From an uncultured Lachnospiraceae bacterium (GTDB taxonomy: Bacteria > Bacillota > Clostridia > Lachnospirales > Lachnospiraceae), in assembly GCA_947575805.1 (NCBI GenBank), contig CANPOY010000008.1, positions 1-64,000 on the forward strand: a stretch of DNA of 64,000 nucleotides. Reading direction: 5' to 3'. Made by a program: the position numbers and the translations under genes. The notes beneath the pieces are model-generated. The model did no database searches and was not told the DNA's origin. It worked only from the letters and a program-made list of their open reading frames with translations. This document shows positions 42,864 to 51,014 of this stretch, piece by piece; positions within the stretch are counted from its first letter, which is position 1; every line of letters starts with the position of its first letter.

Positions 42864-43894
42864 GTGTACAAATAACAGATTGCACAATTAGAGATGGGGG
42901 ATACCTTTTTAACAAAAATTCTAATCCTGAATTTGTGAAAGGCATTATGGAAGGACTTGCCGAGGCTGGCATTGATTTCGTAGAAACCGGTTTTTTGCAG
43001 ACGAATGTAACCGGTGATACGCTGGTGTATAAAAATTCCGTTGAAGCCAGAATATATCTTCCGGAGGATAGAAAGACCACTCAGTTTCTTGGATTTTGTG
43101 ACAACAGCAGATATTCCCTGGACAACCTTGACGCCTGTGATGGAAATTCGTTTAAGTGGTTAAGAATATCATTTGCAAAGCATGAAATTGACGAATCTTT
43201 AGAGTTCTGCGCCGGTGCAATGAGGAAGGGATACCTGGTTCAATTTAATCCGATGGATACCATTAGCTATACTGATGATGAAAGAGCTCTGTTAATTAAC
43301 AAGGTAAACAAAGTGAGACCGGCCTCTTTTTCGATAGTAGATACATTTGGCGCCATGGACATGCTGGACCTTGTTCATATTTTCGTGCAGGTAGATGGAT
43401 TACTCGATAAAGGTATAAAGATTGGCCTTCATTCCCATGATAATCTGGGGTTGTCCTGCGCACTGGCAGAAAGAATGATAGAATTAGCGGAAAATACCCA
43501 AAGAGATATTATTGTAGATGGTTCGCTTTTTGGAATGGGAAGAGGGGCCGGAAATGCGAAAACAGAACTGCTTGCCGATTACTTGAATAAACACTGCGGG
43601 AAAAAATACTGCATAGCAAAGCTGCTTGAAATCATAGACAAATATATTACACAATTACCGCGAAGTATTCAATGGGGGTATGATTTGCCGATGTATGTTT
43701 GTGGGACGAGGCATGCCCATGTTGATAATGTATATCATTTGGAAAAAAGCTATGGCTGCACTGCAAACGAAATGTACGATGTGCTGGGCCTGCTACAGCC
43801 AGCACAGAGAACCAGATATGGAACAGGATATTCAAAAACCGACTTTTCGGTTCTTGATTCTGTATATGATAAGTACAAAAAGGATGGAAAATAA
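42860..43894 (+). CDS. HMGL-type (DRE-TIM) pyruvate aldolase
   Basis: A 344-aa metal-dependent aldolase of the HMG-CoA lyase-like family. DCTIRDGGY gives the catalytic Arg-Asp pair, and GLHSHDNLG carries the metal-binding His residues; GSLFGMGRGAGN is the family loop near the active site. Closest known function is 4-hydroxy-2-oxoacid aldolase (MhpE/BphI type), which joins pyruvate or a 2-keto acid to an aldehyde. Here it overlaps the NeuA-like gene by 4 nt, so it may build the carbon chain of a keto-sugar acid by condensation. It has no partner aldehyde dehydrogenase, as catabolic versions do. Confidence 0.82.
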   Translation: MSVQITDCTIRDGGYLFNKNSNPEFVKGIMEGLAEAGIDFVETGFLQTNVTGDTLVYKNSVEARIYLPEDRKTTQFLGFCDNSRYSLDNLDACDGNSFKWLRISFAKHEIDESLEFCAGAMRKGYLVQFNPMDTISYTDDERALLINKVNKVRPASFSIVDTFGAMDMLDLVHIFVQVDGLLDKGIKIGLHSHDNLGLSCALAERMIELAENTQRDIIVDGSLFGMGRGAGNAKTELLADYLNKHCGKKYCIAKLLEIIDKYITQLPRSIQWGYDLPMYVCGTRHAHVDNVYHLEKSYGCTANEMYDVLGLLQPAQRTRYGTGYSKTDFSVLDSVYDKYKKDGK

Positions 43895-43895
43895 T

Positions 43896-44807
43896 ATGTC
43901 TAAGAAATTTAAGTGTATTTTGTGCGGTCATTTGGGGGGCAATATCACATCGCATAAACCAAGAGATCGCAAGGAATTAAGCATAGTCGATTGCCCTGAG
44001 TGTGGGCACAGACAATTGTTTCCGCTTCTTTCAGCTGAAGAATTAATTGAGGAATATAACGAAGACAGGACTGTAAGATCGACAACAGTTCAAATTGCTC
44101 CAGGTTCAGATTTTGAGTCTATGAGAAAAAAGTTTGCAGAGTGGACACAAATTCATGCAGATATGTATTGGGATAAGCTTCAAAAATGTAAGAATGTGCT
44201 TAACTTGGGAAGTGGCTATGGATTTCTTGAGGAAGAGTTTAATAACCGCTCCGGTAAAAAGTTTAATATAGAGGGAGATGATATAGGCCAATTTCGAATT
44301 GAACATTTTGTTGGAGGAATTTGCCATAACATCAATTTTATGACTGACAATATTCCTGATGAGATGCTTGGAAAATATGATTTGGTCATGGCACTTCATT
44401 TGCTGGAACATATTAATTCACCGGTAGAATATCTGAGAAGGTTAAAACCGCTTTTAACCGAGAATGGAAGTATACTTATTGAGGTACCAAACCTTGAAGC
44501 TTTTTTGTGTGAAATTTCTCCTGAGTATAAAGAGTTTTTTTATCTGTATGAGCATGTATCTTATTTTACATCAAAAACTTTGGCTAAAGTATTAGAGAAG
44601 GCGGGATACAATATAAAAAAGATTTATACAAAGGAGCTGTATTCCATTGAAAATCATATTAACTGGGTAAGAACAGGAAGGCCGTTTATCCAATATAATC
44701 AGATGTTTCTTCCAGATGGCAGATTAGAATTCATTAACGAAGAGTATAAAAAAACTATTGGTGAAATGGGGAAGGGGTATGCACTGATTGCAGAAGCGGT
44801 CATTTAG
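43896..44807 (+). CDS. zinc-ribbon SAM methyltransferase
   Basis: A 303-aa protein. Two Cys pairs at residues 7/10 and 33/36 (CILC, CPEC) form an N-terminal zinc ribbon. Then a methyltransferase fold: VLNLGSGYGFLE, and ALHLLEHINSPVEYLRRL with the LEH motif of the Methyltransf_23 group, which includes sugar C-methyltransferases. C-methylation of a keto sugar would fit a module with an aldolase and a TPP enzyme. ATG 43896 is chosen just after the aldolase stop; the longer frame from 43680 lies inside the aldolase. Confidence 0.78.
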   Translation: MSKKFKCILCGHLGGNITSHKPRDRKELSIVDCPECGHRQLFPLLSAEELIEEYNEDRTVRSTTVQIAPGSDFESMRKKFAEWTQIHADMYWDKLQKCKNVLNLGSGYGFLEEEFNNRSGKKFNIEGDDIGQFRIEHFVGGICHNINFMTDNIPDEMLGKYDLVMALHLLEHINSPVEYLRRLKPLLTENGSILIEVPNLEAFLCEISPEYKEFFYLYEHVSYFTSKTLAKVLEKAGYNIKKIYTKELYSIENHINWVRTGRPFIQYNQMFLPDGRLEFINEEYKKTIGEMGKGYALIAEAVI

Positions 44808-44855
44808 GAATTTGTTGTTCGTCCTGTTACACGGATAAAGAAAATGAGGTATTTT

Positions 44856-45389
44856 ATGAATTGTTCAGAATATTTAGTGGACTATTTGATCGGCAAAGGA
44901 ATAACGGATGTTTTTGGGTATTCAGGTGGTTACATAGTTCCGTTCATTGATGCTTTGTATGCAAGAAAAGACAGAATAAAGGTTCATGTCTGCTATAATG
45001 AGCAGGGGTGTGCATATGCTGCAAGCGGGTTTGCCAGAGCCAGCGGGAAACTTGGCGTATATTTTACCACATCCGGGCCGGGAGCTGTCAACGCATTTGG
45101 CGGATTAGCGGATTGCTGGTTCGATGGAATTCCTCTTATGGGAATCTGTGGAAATGTTCCGACAAACGAACAAAGAGGCTATTCAGGTGTCAGGCAGAAC
45201 GGGTTTCAGGAGATGGAAATTGTATCAATGACGAAACATATTACGAAGTATTCTGTTTCAATAAATAATGCCGAAGCGATTCAGGATATTGTTTCTTGTG
45301 CTTACAATTTGGCAACTACAGGAAGAAAAGGAGGTGTTTTGATTGATTTTCCATATGACATCCAGAAAGCCAGTGTTGGTAATCGGTAA
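44856..45389 (+). CDS. TPP-dependent enzyme, N-terminal (PYR) part
   Basis: A 177-aa protein equal to the first domain of acetolactate-synthase-type enzymes. GITDVFGYSGGYIVPFIDAL, then YNEQGCAYAASGFARASG with the Glu that activates the TPP ring, TSGPGAVNAFGGLADCW, and GGVLIDFPYDIQ at the domain end. It stops there (45389) without the middle and TPP-binding domains, which are in the next, overlapping frame. ATG 44856 matches the family start and has TGAGGT upstream; 44844 is the alternative. Either a natural two-subunit enzyme or one gene broken by a deletion. Confidence 0.75.
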   Translation: MNCSEYLVDYLIGKGITDVFGYSGGYIVPFIDALYARKDRIKVHVCYNEQGCAYAASGFARASGKLGVYFTTSGPGAVNAFGGLADCWFDGIPLMGICGNVPTNEQRGYSGVRQNGFQEMEIVSMTKHITKYSVSINNAEAIQDIVSCAYNLATTGRKGGVLIDFPYDIQKASVGNR

Positions 45390-46455
45390 TGGAGCTCGTG
45401 CCGCGGAAGCATCCGATCTGATATATGAATTTATGAATAAAACAAATATCCCTGTTCTAACTACAATGAATACAGTAGATATGGTACAGGATAAGTACAG
45501 GATTGGTTTCATTGGTACCTATGGAAACAGAATATCCAATATGATACTTAATGAATGTGATCTGGTGATTTCTGTGGGAGCTCGATTGGGGTTAAGGCAG
45601 ATAGGACATATAAAAGAGCTGTTTGCTCCAAAAGCAAAACTCATACGTTGCGATGTGGATCAGTATGAACTTGGACGTCAGATCAAGGAGGATGAAGAAA
45701 AATATAACTTTGACGCCAGGTACTTTATGGAGCTTCTTTTAGATGAAGCCATTCCAAATTACAAAGAGTGGTGGGACGCTTGTCATGCAGCAAAAAAGCT
45801 GCTGGAAGAATATGATGATACAGAGGGAAACAAGCTGGTTAAAAAAATTGCACAGATGCTTCCTGAGAACCCTATGGTTACTGTTGATATAGGGCAGACG
45901 GTATGCTGGGTTGCACAGTCATTGTGGCTGAAAGGAACCAAGGGCAGGATTATTATAGGTGGCAGTTACGGTGCTATGGGGGTCGGACTGCCATATGCAA
46001 TCGGTGCTTCTATCAGCCAAGGTGGTATCACTACTTATTGCATTACCGGTGATGGTGGATTGCAAATGAATATTCAGGAACTGGAAACTGTAAGGCGGGA
46101 GAATCTTCCAATAAAAATTCTTGTGGTCAATAATAAAGAGCTTGGAAAAATAAGTGAAATTCAACATGCTTCTTATAATGACAGATTTTGCGCGACTACA
46201 GCAGAGAGTGGGTACACAGTACCAGATTTCGAAAAAATTGCGTCTGCTTATGGAATTAGAGCTTCGACGCTTGAAGCATATGAAGAATTAGATAATTATA
46301 AAGAATGGTTTGAAAATAAAGAACCTTTCTTGCTAAATATTATGCTTCCTTCGTTAACAATGCTGATTCCCAAAATTAAGTGGGAAACCTGTAAAATCAA
46401 GCCAGATCTTGACAAGGATATGCTTGCAAAGGTAAATGCCTTTTTAGGCAGATAA
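45343..46455 (+). CDS. TPP-dependent enzyme, central and TPP-binding (PP) part
   Basis: A 370-aa protein with the remaining domains of an acetolactate-synthase-like enzyme: central domain from KPVLVIGNGARA, and PP domain with GGSYGAMGVGLPYAIGAS and GDGGLQMNIQELETVRRE, which holds the Mg-TPP site (GDGG...N). It starts at a TTG (45343) with AAGGAGG 8 nt upstream, overlapping the N-terminal ORF by 47 nt in another frame. Relative to normal family members about 40 residues of inter-domain linker are missing at the junction. YerE-type enzymes of this family add a two-carbon branch to keto sugars, a plausible role here. Confidence 0.75.
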   Translation: MIFHMTSRKPVLVIGNGARAAEASDLIYEFMNKTNIPVLTTMNTVDMVQDKYRIGFIGTYGNRISNMILNECDLVISVGARLGLRQIGHIKELFAPKAKLIRCDVDQYELGRQIKEDEEKYNFDARYFMELLLDEAIPNYKEWWDACHAAKKLLEEYDDTEGNKLVKKIAQMLPENPMVTVDIGQTVCWVAQSLWLKGTKGRIIIGGSYGAMGVGLPYAIGASISQGGITTYCITGDGGLQMNIQELETVRRENLPIKILVVNNKELGKISEIQHASYNDRFCATTAESGYTVPDFEKIASAYGIRASTLEAYEELDNYKEWFENKEPFLLNIMLPSLTMLIPKIKWETCKIKPDLDKDMLAKVNAFLGR

Positions 46456-46600
46456 AAGGGGAAATATCAACTGCTATCAGGAATTGATGGTATTTGGTGC
46501 GGCACTGATTATTCACTCTCGTAGGTGTACTTGGGAAATGGATTTTGAATTGGCTTACATAGGAGGAAGAGGTGCTGAACAGGAAAGCAGGAGTGGAAAT

Positions 46601-47116
46601 ATGGATAAAGAAAAGCATTTTCAAGACATCCGTTTTTTAATAATGGATGTGGATGGGACACTTACGGACGGAAAAATATATATGGCGGATTCAGGAGAAT
46701 TATTTAAGGTGTTTGACATCAAAGATGGATGCGGAATTAAGGAGTTGCTGATTCCTGCAGGCATTCTTCCGGTTATCATCACAGCCAGGAGCAGCAGAAT
46801 TTTGGAAAACCGATGTAAGGAATTAAATATAACGGAGATATATCAAGGTTGCAGCAACAAACTGAAGAAACTGGATCAACTGTTAGAAATATATTCTGCG
46901 CGAAATGCTGAGACATATTCTTATGTTAACTGCGCATATATAGGAGATGATATTCTGGATCTGCAGTGTATGAAACCAATTAAGGCGGCGGGGGGATTGG
47001 CAGGCTGCCCTGCCGATGCAGCAGAAGAAGTAAAAGCTATAGCGGATTTTGTGTCAAGTAAGGGTGGAGGCCAAGGCGCAGTGAGAGAGTTTATTGAATG
47101 GATGCTTGAGAGGTGA
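46601..47116 (+). CDS. KdsC-like HAD phosphatase
   Basis: A 171-aa HAD-superfamily phosphatase of the KdsC (Kdo-8-phosphate phosphatase) type. LIMDVDGTLTDGKIYM has the nucleophile Asp and acid/base Asp, DIKDGCGIK the cap-free KdsC signature, TARSSRI motif II, and GDDILDL motif IV. KdsC relatives remove phosphate from 2-keto sugar-acid phosphates before CMP activation, matching the NeuA-like gene at the start of this module. ATG 46601 has CAGGAG 7 nt upstream; the longer frame from 46484 lacks family similarity. It is the last gene of the island. Confidence 0.85.
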   Translation: MDKEKHFQDIRFLIMDVDGTLTDGKIYMADSGELFKVFDIKDGCGIKELLIPAGILPVIITARSSRILENRCKELNITEIYQGCSNKLKKLDQLLEIYSARNAETYSYVNCAYIGDDILDLQCMKPIKAAGGLAGCPADAAEEVKAIADFVSSKGGGQGAVREFIEWMLER

Positions 47117-47350
47117 GGGAGCGAGAAAATTGAGGTGAAGTGTGCAGTCGGCGCCAGAGCAGATTTAGGAAGACCTAAAACTTCACCGAAAGAGAACAGG
47201 GACATTTTTATGGAGTATCTGCGGGATTGACGGGAGTGCATATAAAAAGCCCTGCGCTGCCGCACGTTAAAATTTTTATATTTTATATCAGAATATCCCT
47301 GTCAGGCCGGCCGACTTTTGCTATTGTAATAAAAAGAAATACAATATCTT

Positions 47351-47379
47351 TTGACAAATTTCCAAATCGAAATTATAAT
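47351..47379 (+). promoter_or_regulatory. consensus sigma-A promoter
   Basis: Perfect TTGACA (47351-47356), 17-nt spacer, perfect TATAAT (47374-47379). It is the best promoter in the window. The next start codon is about 260 nt downstream. Confidence 0.9.
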
Positions 47380-47648
47380 AAGTCTATAGGATCAGGCAGT
47401 GCGAGGGTGCACTGCCGATTAATCTGACATAATTATCGTACAAGTCCTCCCGATTTCTGGGGAGGGAGCAGGGATAACCTGCATCTTTGGCATATTGCCA
47501 GCGTTTCACAGGATAACAATTGAATGTTGGCAGTACCGAAGATCATGTTGCGGAGAAAATGGGTTTTGCATGGCGGAACGAAGATATTGGGTTTCCATTG
47601 CGGCTGCCGACCACACACTACGATGAGTAGAGAAAGAGAGGCAACACA
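47380..47648 (+). other. structured leader or small RNA candidate downstream of a consensus promoter
   Basis: The gap 47117-47648 (532 nt) has no credible gene. Upstream of the promoter (47117-47350) nothing is recognised. Downstream, 47380-47648 can fold into several hairpins: an 8-bp perfect stem GGCAGTGC / GCACTGCC (47395-47402 and 47409-47416), a CCTCCC / GGGAGG stem near 47437-47459, and a TGCCAGCGTTT / GAATGTTGGCA pairing near 47495-47530. No known riboswitch motif is recognised and no clear terminator precedes the next gene. Confidence 0.3.
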
Positions 47649-48467
47649 ATGGGAAGATCAACACCGTATGATGATTCGTTTCGCACCTTGCTGACTGATT
47701 GCCCGAAGCTTGTCATTCCGCTGGTGAATGAGATGTTCTCGGAAACATATGATACGAAAGATGCCGTGACTCTGTATCAGAATGAGCATTTTCTGCCGGA
47801 TGAGGAAGAGCGTATATCGGATTCAAATTTCAGCATTGGGGCGGACAAGGGCAAGAGGTACAATATCGAGTGCCAGAGCAACAGGGATGGGAGCATCGTA
47901 ATCCGTTTGTTTGAATACGGGGCACAGGTAGCACAGGAAAATGCGGAGATTGACGACGGGCGAACCACGTTTCGGTTTCCGATGGAGCAGAGTAAAGAGG
48001 AGCTGGAGGAAATGATTAAAGCGTATCATGATATTTTTGCCAGGCTGGGCGAATTGGTCCGGAGGGGAGAGCTGACGGAATATGAGCGTCAGTCGATCCG
48101 GTCAATGTGCAAGCGAGTGGCGCTGGCACTTGCAGGCAGGTATGAGAAGGTGAGGAAAGGGGTGGAAGCTGTAATGGGCGGCAAGGTGTTGGAGTATGAG
48201 GCAAAGGATATTCTGAGAGAGGGCATCAAAACCGGCGAAGAGAGAGGAAAGAAGATAGGAGAAGAGATAGGGAAAGAGGAGGGAACCCTCATGACTCTGG
48301 TGCGCGGAGTGCGCAGGAAACTGGAGAAGAACAAGACCCCGGAGACAGCTGCGGAAGAGTTGGAGCAGGAGATTTCCTGTGTTTTGTTGGTCATGGGGAT
48401 GATCCGTGAACATCCGGAAGAGAGCGACGATGCGATTGTGCGGCGCCTTATGGAAGACGGGAAATAA
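47649..48467 (+). CDS. Rpn/PD-(D/E)XK nuclease-family protein, apparently shortened
   Basis: A 272-aa protein of a type common in Lachnospiraceae. The N-terminus GRSTPYDDSFRTLLTDCPK, ERISDSNFSI and YNIECQSNRDGS (the E-x-Q core of the PD-(D/E)XK fold) are typical, as is the C-terminal VMGGKVLEYEAKDIL. From what is known of the family, about 100 residues are normally present between the strand after FEYGAQVAQENAEI and the helix at about residue 115; here they are missing in frame, which suggests an internal deletion. Such proteins are nucleases linked to mobile DNA or recombination. A Lys/Glu-rich coil follows at 190-215. Its function here is doubtful. Confidence 0.6.
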   Translation: MGRSTPYDDSFRTLLTDCPKLVIPLVNEMFSETYDTKDAVTLYQNEHFLPDEEERISDSNFSIGADKGKRYNIECQSNRDGSIVIRLFEYGAQVAQENAEIDDGRTTFRFPMEQSKEELEEMIKAYHDIFARLGELVRRGELTEYERQSIRSMCKRVALALAGRYEKVRKGVEAVMGGKVLEYEAKDILREGIKTGEERGKKIGEEIGKEEGTLMTLVRGVRRKLEKNKTPETAAEELEQEISCVLLVMGMIREHPEESDDAIVRRLMEDGK

Positions 48468-48515
48468 CGGTTTTGGTGAGGCCGGAGAGATTGTGAAAGG
48501 AAGAAGGGCTGGAAT

Positions 48516-49607
48516 ATGTATTATGTCAATGAGAATATCAAAGATTTGTACCGTGTGAAATTTCACGATGAAAGAGCGGGAGTTCTGCGTCTGGATATGA
48601 ATGAAAATCCGGAAGGCCTGCCCAGGCAGTTTTTTGATTCGGTAATGGCAAAGATTACCCCGGAGTACATAGCGACTTATCCGGAAAAGGACAGGCTTGT
48701 GAAGCTATTGGCGGAGCACAACGATACGGCATGTGAAAATATTTCGATCACCGCGGGCTCGGACGAGGCCATGAGATTGGTTTTTCAGTGCTTTGGGGAG
48801 CAGGGAAAGAAGCTGCTTACAGTCACACCTACCTTTGAAATGTATGATGTCTATGCAAAAATGTTTGGTATGAAACATGCAGCCATAGAGTACAAGGACG
48901 ATTTTTCCGTTGATATTGAGGACATTCTGCAGGCGGTGGATGCGGAGACAGGAATCGTGATCCTGCTGAATCCGAACAGCCCGATTGGCAGCACCTACGA
49001 TGAAGCGGCTGTGCGTAAGGTGGTGGAACGTGCGGCTTTGGTCGGGGCGGTTGTTGTGATTGATGAAGCGTATCACTACTTTTATCAACCCACTTACATG
49101 CCGCTGATTCAGGAATATGACAATTTGCTTATTTTTCGTACATTTTCGAAGGTATTTTCCATGGCGGGTTTAAGAATCGGGTATGTATCCGGTGATGCAG
49201 CGCTGATCGGATATATAGAGAAAGCAGAGTCCACGTTTAATGTAAACAATATAGCAATTTTATTTGCGGAGGAAATAATCAGGAACAAGGAACTTGCAGA
49301 TGATTTGATAGAAACAGAACGGGAAGGACGCCAGTGGCTGGCGGCGAGGCTGCGGGAGGCAGGCTATAAGACACTGGCGAAGGAAGGGAATTTTGTGTTA
49401 TTTTTTCCCAAAAAAGATTCTCAGGCGGTGGTTAAGGAATTAAAGGAGAAAAATGTCTGGGTCAGAGATTACGGCAGGGGAATTCTCAAAGGCTGGATCA
49501 GGGTGTCTACGGGAGCCAAAAGCTGTATGGAGCGCTTCTGGGAGGCACTGCAGGAGGTGGAGGGACATGTTCCATATTCTAATGCAGGAGAAGAATTTTA
49601 TTTTTAA
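48516..49607 (+). CDS. HisC-like PLP-dependent aminotransferase
   Basis: A 363-aa class I/II aminotransferase. LDMNENPEG, NPNSPIGSTY, VVIDEAYHYF, and FSKVFSMAGLRIGY with the PLP-binding Lys, then RVSTGAKSCMERF. It looks like histidinol-phosphate aminotransferase (HisC) but no other his genes are near. Members of this group also make amino-sugar or threonine-phosphate-type precursors. It sits alone between the Rpn-like gene and the ribosomal-protein operon. Start follows GAAAGGAAGAAGGG. It could supply an amino donor reaction for the island, but nothing proves it. Confidence 0.8.
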   Translation: MYYVNENIKDLYRVKFHDERAGVLRLDMNENPEGLPRQFFDSVMAKITPEYIATYPEKDRLVKLLAEHNDTACENISITAGSDEAMRLVFQCFGEQGKKLLTVTPTFEMYDVYAKMFGMKHAAIEYKDDFSVDIEDILQAVDAETGIVILLNPNSPIGSTYDEAAVRKVVERAALVGAVVVIDEAYHYFYQPTYMPLIQEYDNLLIFRTFSKVFSMAGLRIGYVSGDAALIGYIEKAESTFNVNNIAILFAEEIIRNKELADDLIETEREGRQWLAARLREAGYKTLAKEGNFVLFFPKKDSQAVVKELKEKNVWVRDYGRGILKGWIRVSTGAKSCMERFWEALQEVEGHVPYSNAGEEFYF

Positions 49608-49799
49608 AACGGAAAAAGATTTGTTTGCATTAAGGGAGTATAGGTTCCTTTTTCAGTATGACGGAGTGAAAAGTTTTTTTGCGAGATGTATTAAAGGAGT
49701 TGATACGGTTTCTTTTGATTCTGTGCGTCTTTTTAAGTGCAAAAGCCGCTGCTCAGGTTATGGACATGAAAATATTCAGGAATGTTTCTCGAAAATCCC

Positions 49800-49828
49800 T
49801 TGAATTCCCAGCCTGTTTATGGTAACAT
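49800..49828 (+). promoter_or_regulatory. probable promoter of rpsF-ssb-rpsR
   Basis: TTGAAT (49800-49805), 17-nt spacer, TAACAT (49823-49828), 71 nt before the rpsF start. The rest of the gap 49608-49899 shows nothing else. Confidence 0.45.
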
Positions 49829-49899
49829 AATAACTCGTGATGAATCATTTCCTTGCTCGTGCATGCGGCATGGGCCAGAGACCAAAAGGAGGTAACAGG

Positions 49900-50190
49900 A
49901 TGAACAAGTATGAATTAGCCGTAGTAGTGTCCGCTAATATCGAGGATGAGGCGAGAGCAGCAGTTGTTGACAAATGCAAGGCTCTGATCGAGAGATTCGG
50001 CGGTGTCATTACGGAAGTGGACGATTGGGGCAAGAAGAGGCTTGCCTACGAAGTTCAGAAGATGAAGGAAGGTTTTTACTACTTTGTCAAGTTTGACGCT
50101 GAGAGTACTGCGCCCGCTGAAATCGAGAGCCGTGTCCGCATTATGGACAATGTCGTCAGATACTTGATTGTACGGCAGGATGAGGCTTAA
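49900..50190 (+). CDS. rpsF: 30S ribosomal protein S6
   Basis: A 96-aa protein with MNKYELAVVVSANIE at the start, DDWGKKRLAYEVQK, GFYYFVKFDAES and VRYLIVRQDEA at the end, all diagnostic of S6. It binds S18 and 16S rRNA in the small subunit. ATG 49900 follows AAAAGGAGGTAACAGG; the longer frame from 49837 is not used. First gene of the standard rpsF-ssb-rpsR operon; in many Firmicutes S6:S18 binds a leader motif to regulate this operon, but no such motif was identified with certainty here. Confidence 0.97.
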   Translation: MNKYELAVVVSANIEDEARAAVVDKCKALIERFGGVITEVDDWGKKRLAYEVQKMKEGFYYFVKFDAESTAPAEIESRVRIMDNVVRYLIVRQDEA

Positions 50191-50213
50191 TTAGAAAGCG
50201 AGAAAAGTAAAGT

Positions 50214-50684
50214 ATGAACAAAGTAATTCTTATGGGGCGTTTAACAAGAGATCCTGAGGTGAGATATTCCCAGGGGGCCAGCCAGACCGTAGTTGGGCGT
50301 TTTTCCGTGGCAGTAGACAGAAGGTTTAAGCGTGACGGCGAGCCGGATGCCGACTTCTTTAATTGCACCTGCTTTGGCAAACAGGCAGAGTTTGTTGAAA
50401 AGTATCTGCATAAAGGCACGAAGGTAGTGCTCAGCGGCAGAGTACAGAATGACAACTATACCAATAAGGACGGGCAGATGGTCTACAGTGTCCGTATCAT
50501 GGTAGAAGAGATCGAATTTGCCGAGAGTAAGAATGCGTCAGGCGGAAATGGCGACAACGGTTATAATAGCAGCTATAATAATGGCGGCTATGCAGGAGGC
50601 GGAAATGCGCCGGCAGCCTCCGGAGCAGGAGACGGCTTTATGAACATCCCGGATGGTATTGACGAGGAGTTACCGTTTAACTAA
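50214..50684 (+). CDS. ssb: single-stranded DNA-binding protein
   Basis: A 156-aa SSB. The OB-fold has MNKVILMGRLTRDPEVRY and FFNCTCFGKQAEFVEKYL; a Gly/Asn-rich disordered linker spans about 108-140; the acidic tail ends DEELPFN, the D-D-x-P-F type tip that binds replication partners. It coats single-stranded DNA. 23 nt after rpsF, with rpsR 27 nt downstream. Confidence 0.97.
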   Translation: MNKVILMGRLTRDPEVRYSQGASQTVVGRFSVAVDRRFKRDGEPDADFFNCTCFGKQAEFVEKYLHKGTKVVLSGRVQNDNYTNKDGQMVYSVRIMVEEIEFAESKNASGGNGDNGYNSSYNNGGYAGGGNAPAASGAGDGFMNIPDGIDEELPFN

Positions 50685-50711
50685 GTTTGAGTAAGATAGG
50701 AGGCATACAAA

Positions 50712-50975
50712 ATGGCTTATAATAAAGCAGACAAATCCGATGCGCCGATGAGAAAAAAGGGCGGAATGCACAGAAGAAAAAAGGTATGCGTATTCTGCGG
50801 CAAGGATAATGTAATTGATTACAAGGATACCAATAAGCTGAAGAGATATGTGTCGGAGAGAGGCAAGATTCTTCCCCGCCGTATTACCGGCAACTGTGCA
50901 AAGCATCAGAGAGCTCTGACTGTAGCAATCAAGAGAGCACGTCACATTGCACTGATGCCTTACGTGCAGGACTAA
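50712..50975 (+). CDS. rpsR: 30S ribosomal protein S18
   Basis: An 87-aa protein with [22 protein letters not shown], and [18 protein letters not shown], the signature of S18. The three Cys residues (two in CVFC and one in NC) suggest the zinc-binding form. Partner of S6. Start follows AAGATAGGAGGCATACAAA. The operon terminator lies 40 nt after the stop. Confidence 0.97.
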   Translation: MAYNKADKSDAPMRKKGGMHRRKKVCVFCGKDNVIDYKDTNKLKRYVSERGKILPRRITGNCAKHQRALTVAIKRARHIALMPYVQD

Positions 50976-51014
50976 ATGTATTTTTGGCCATATTGCAGGT
51001 TTGTGCATGAAAAG

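Noticed and set aside
43680..43895. N-terminal extension of the zinc-ribbon methyltransferase
   Set aside because: The extension lies wholly inside the aldolase gene in another frame and ends at a good ATG (43896) matching the zinc-ribbon start.
49453..49803. Open frame overlapping the end of the HisC-like gene
   Set aside because: Begins inside the aminotransferase in another frame, has no ribosome site and no recognisable domain.
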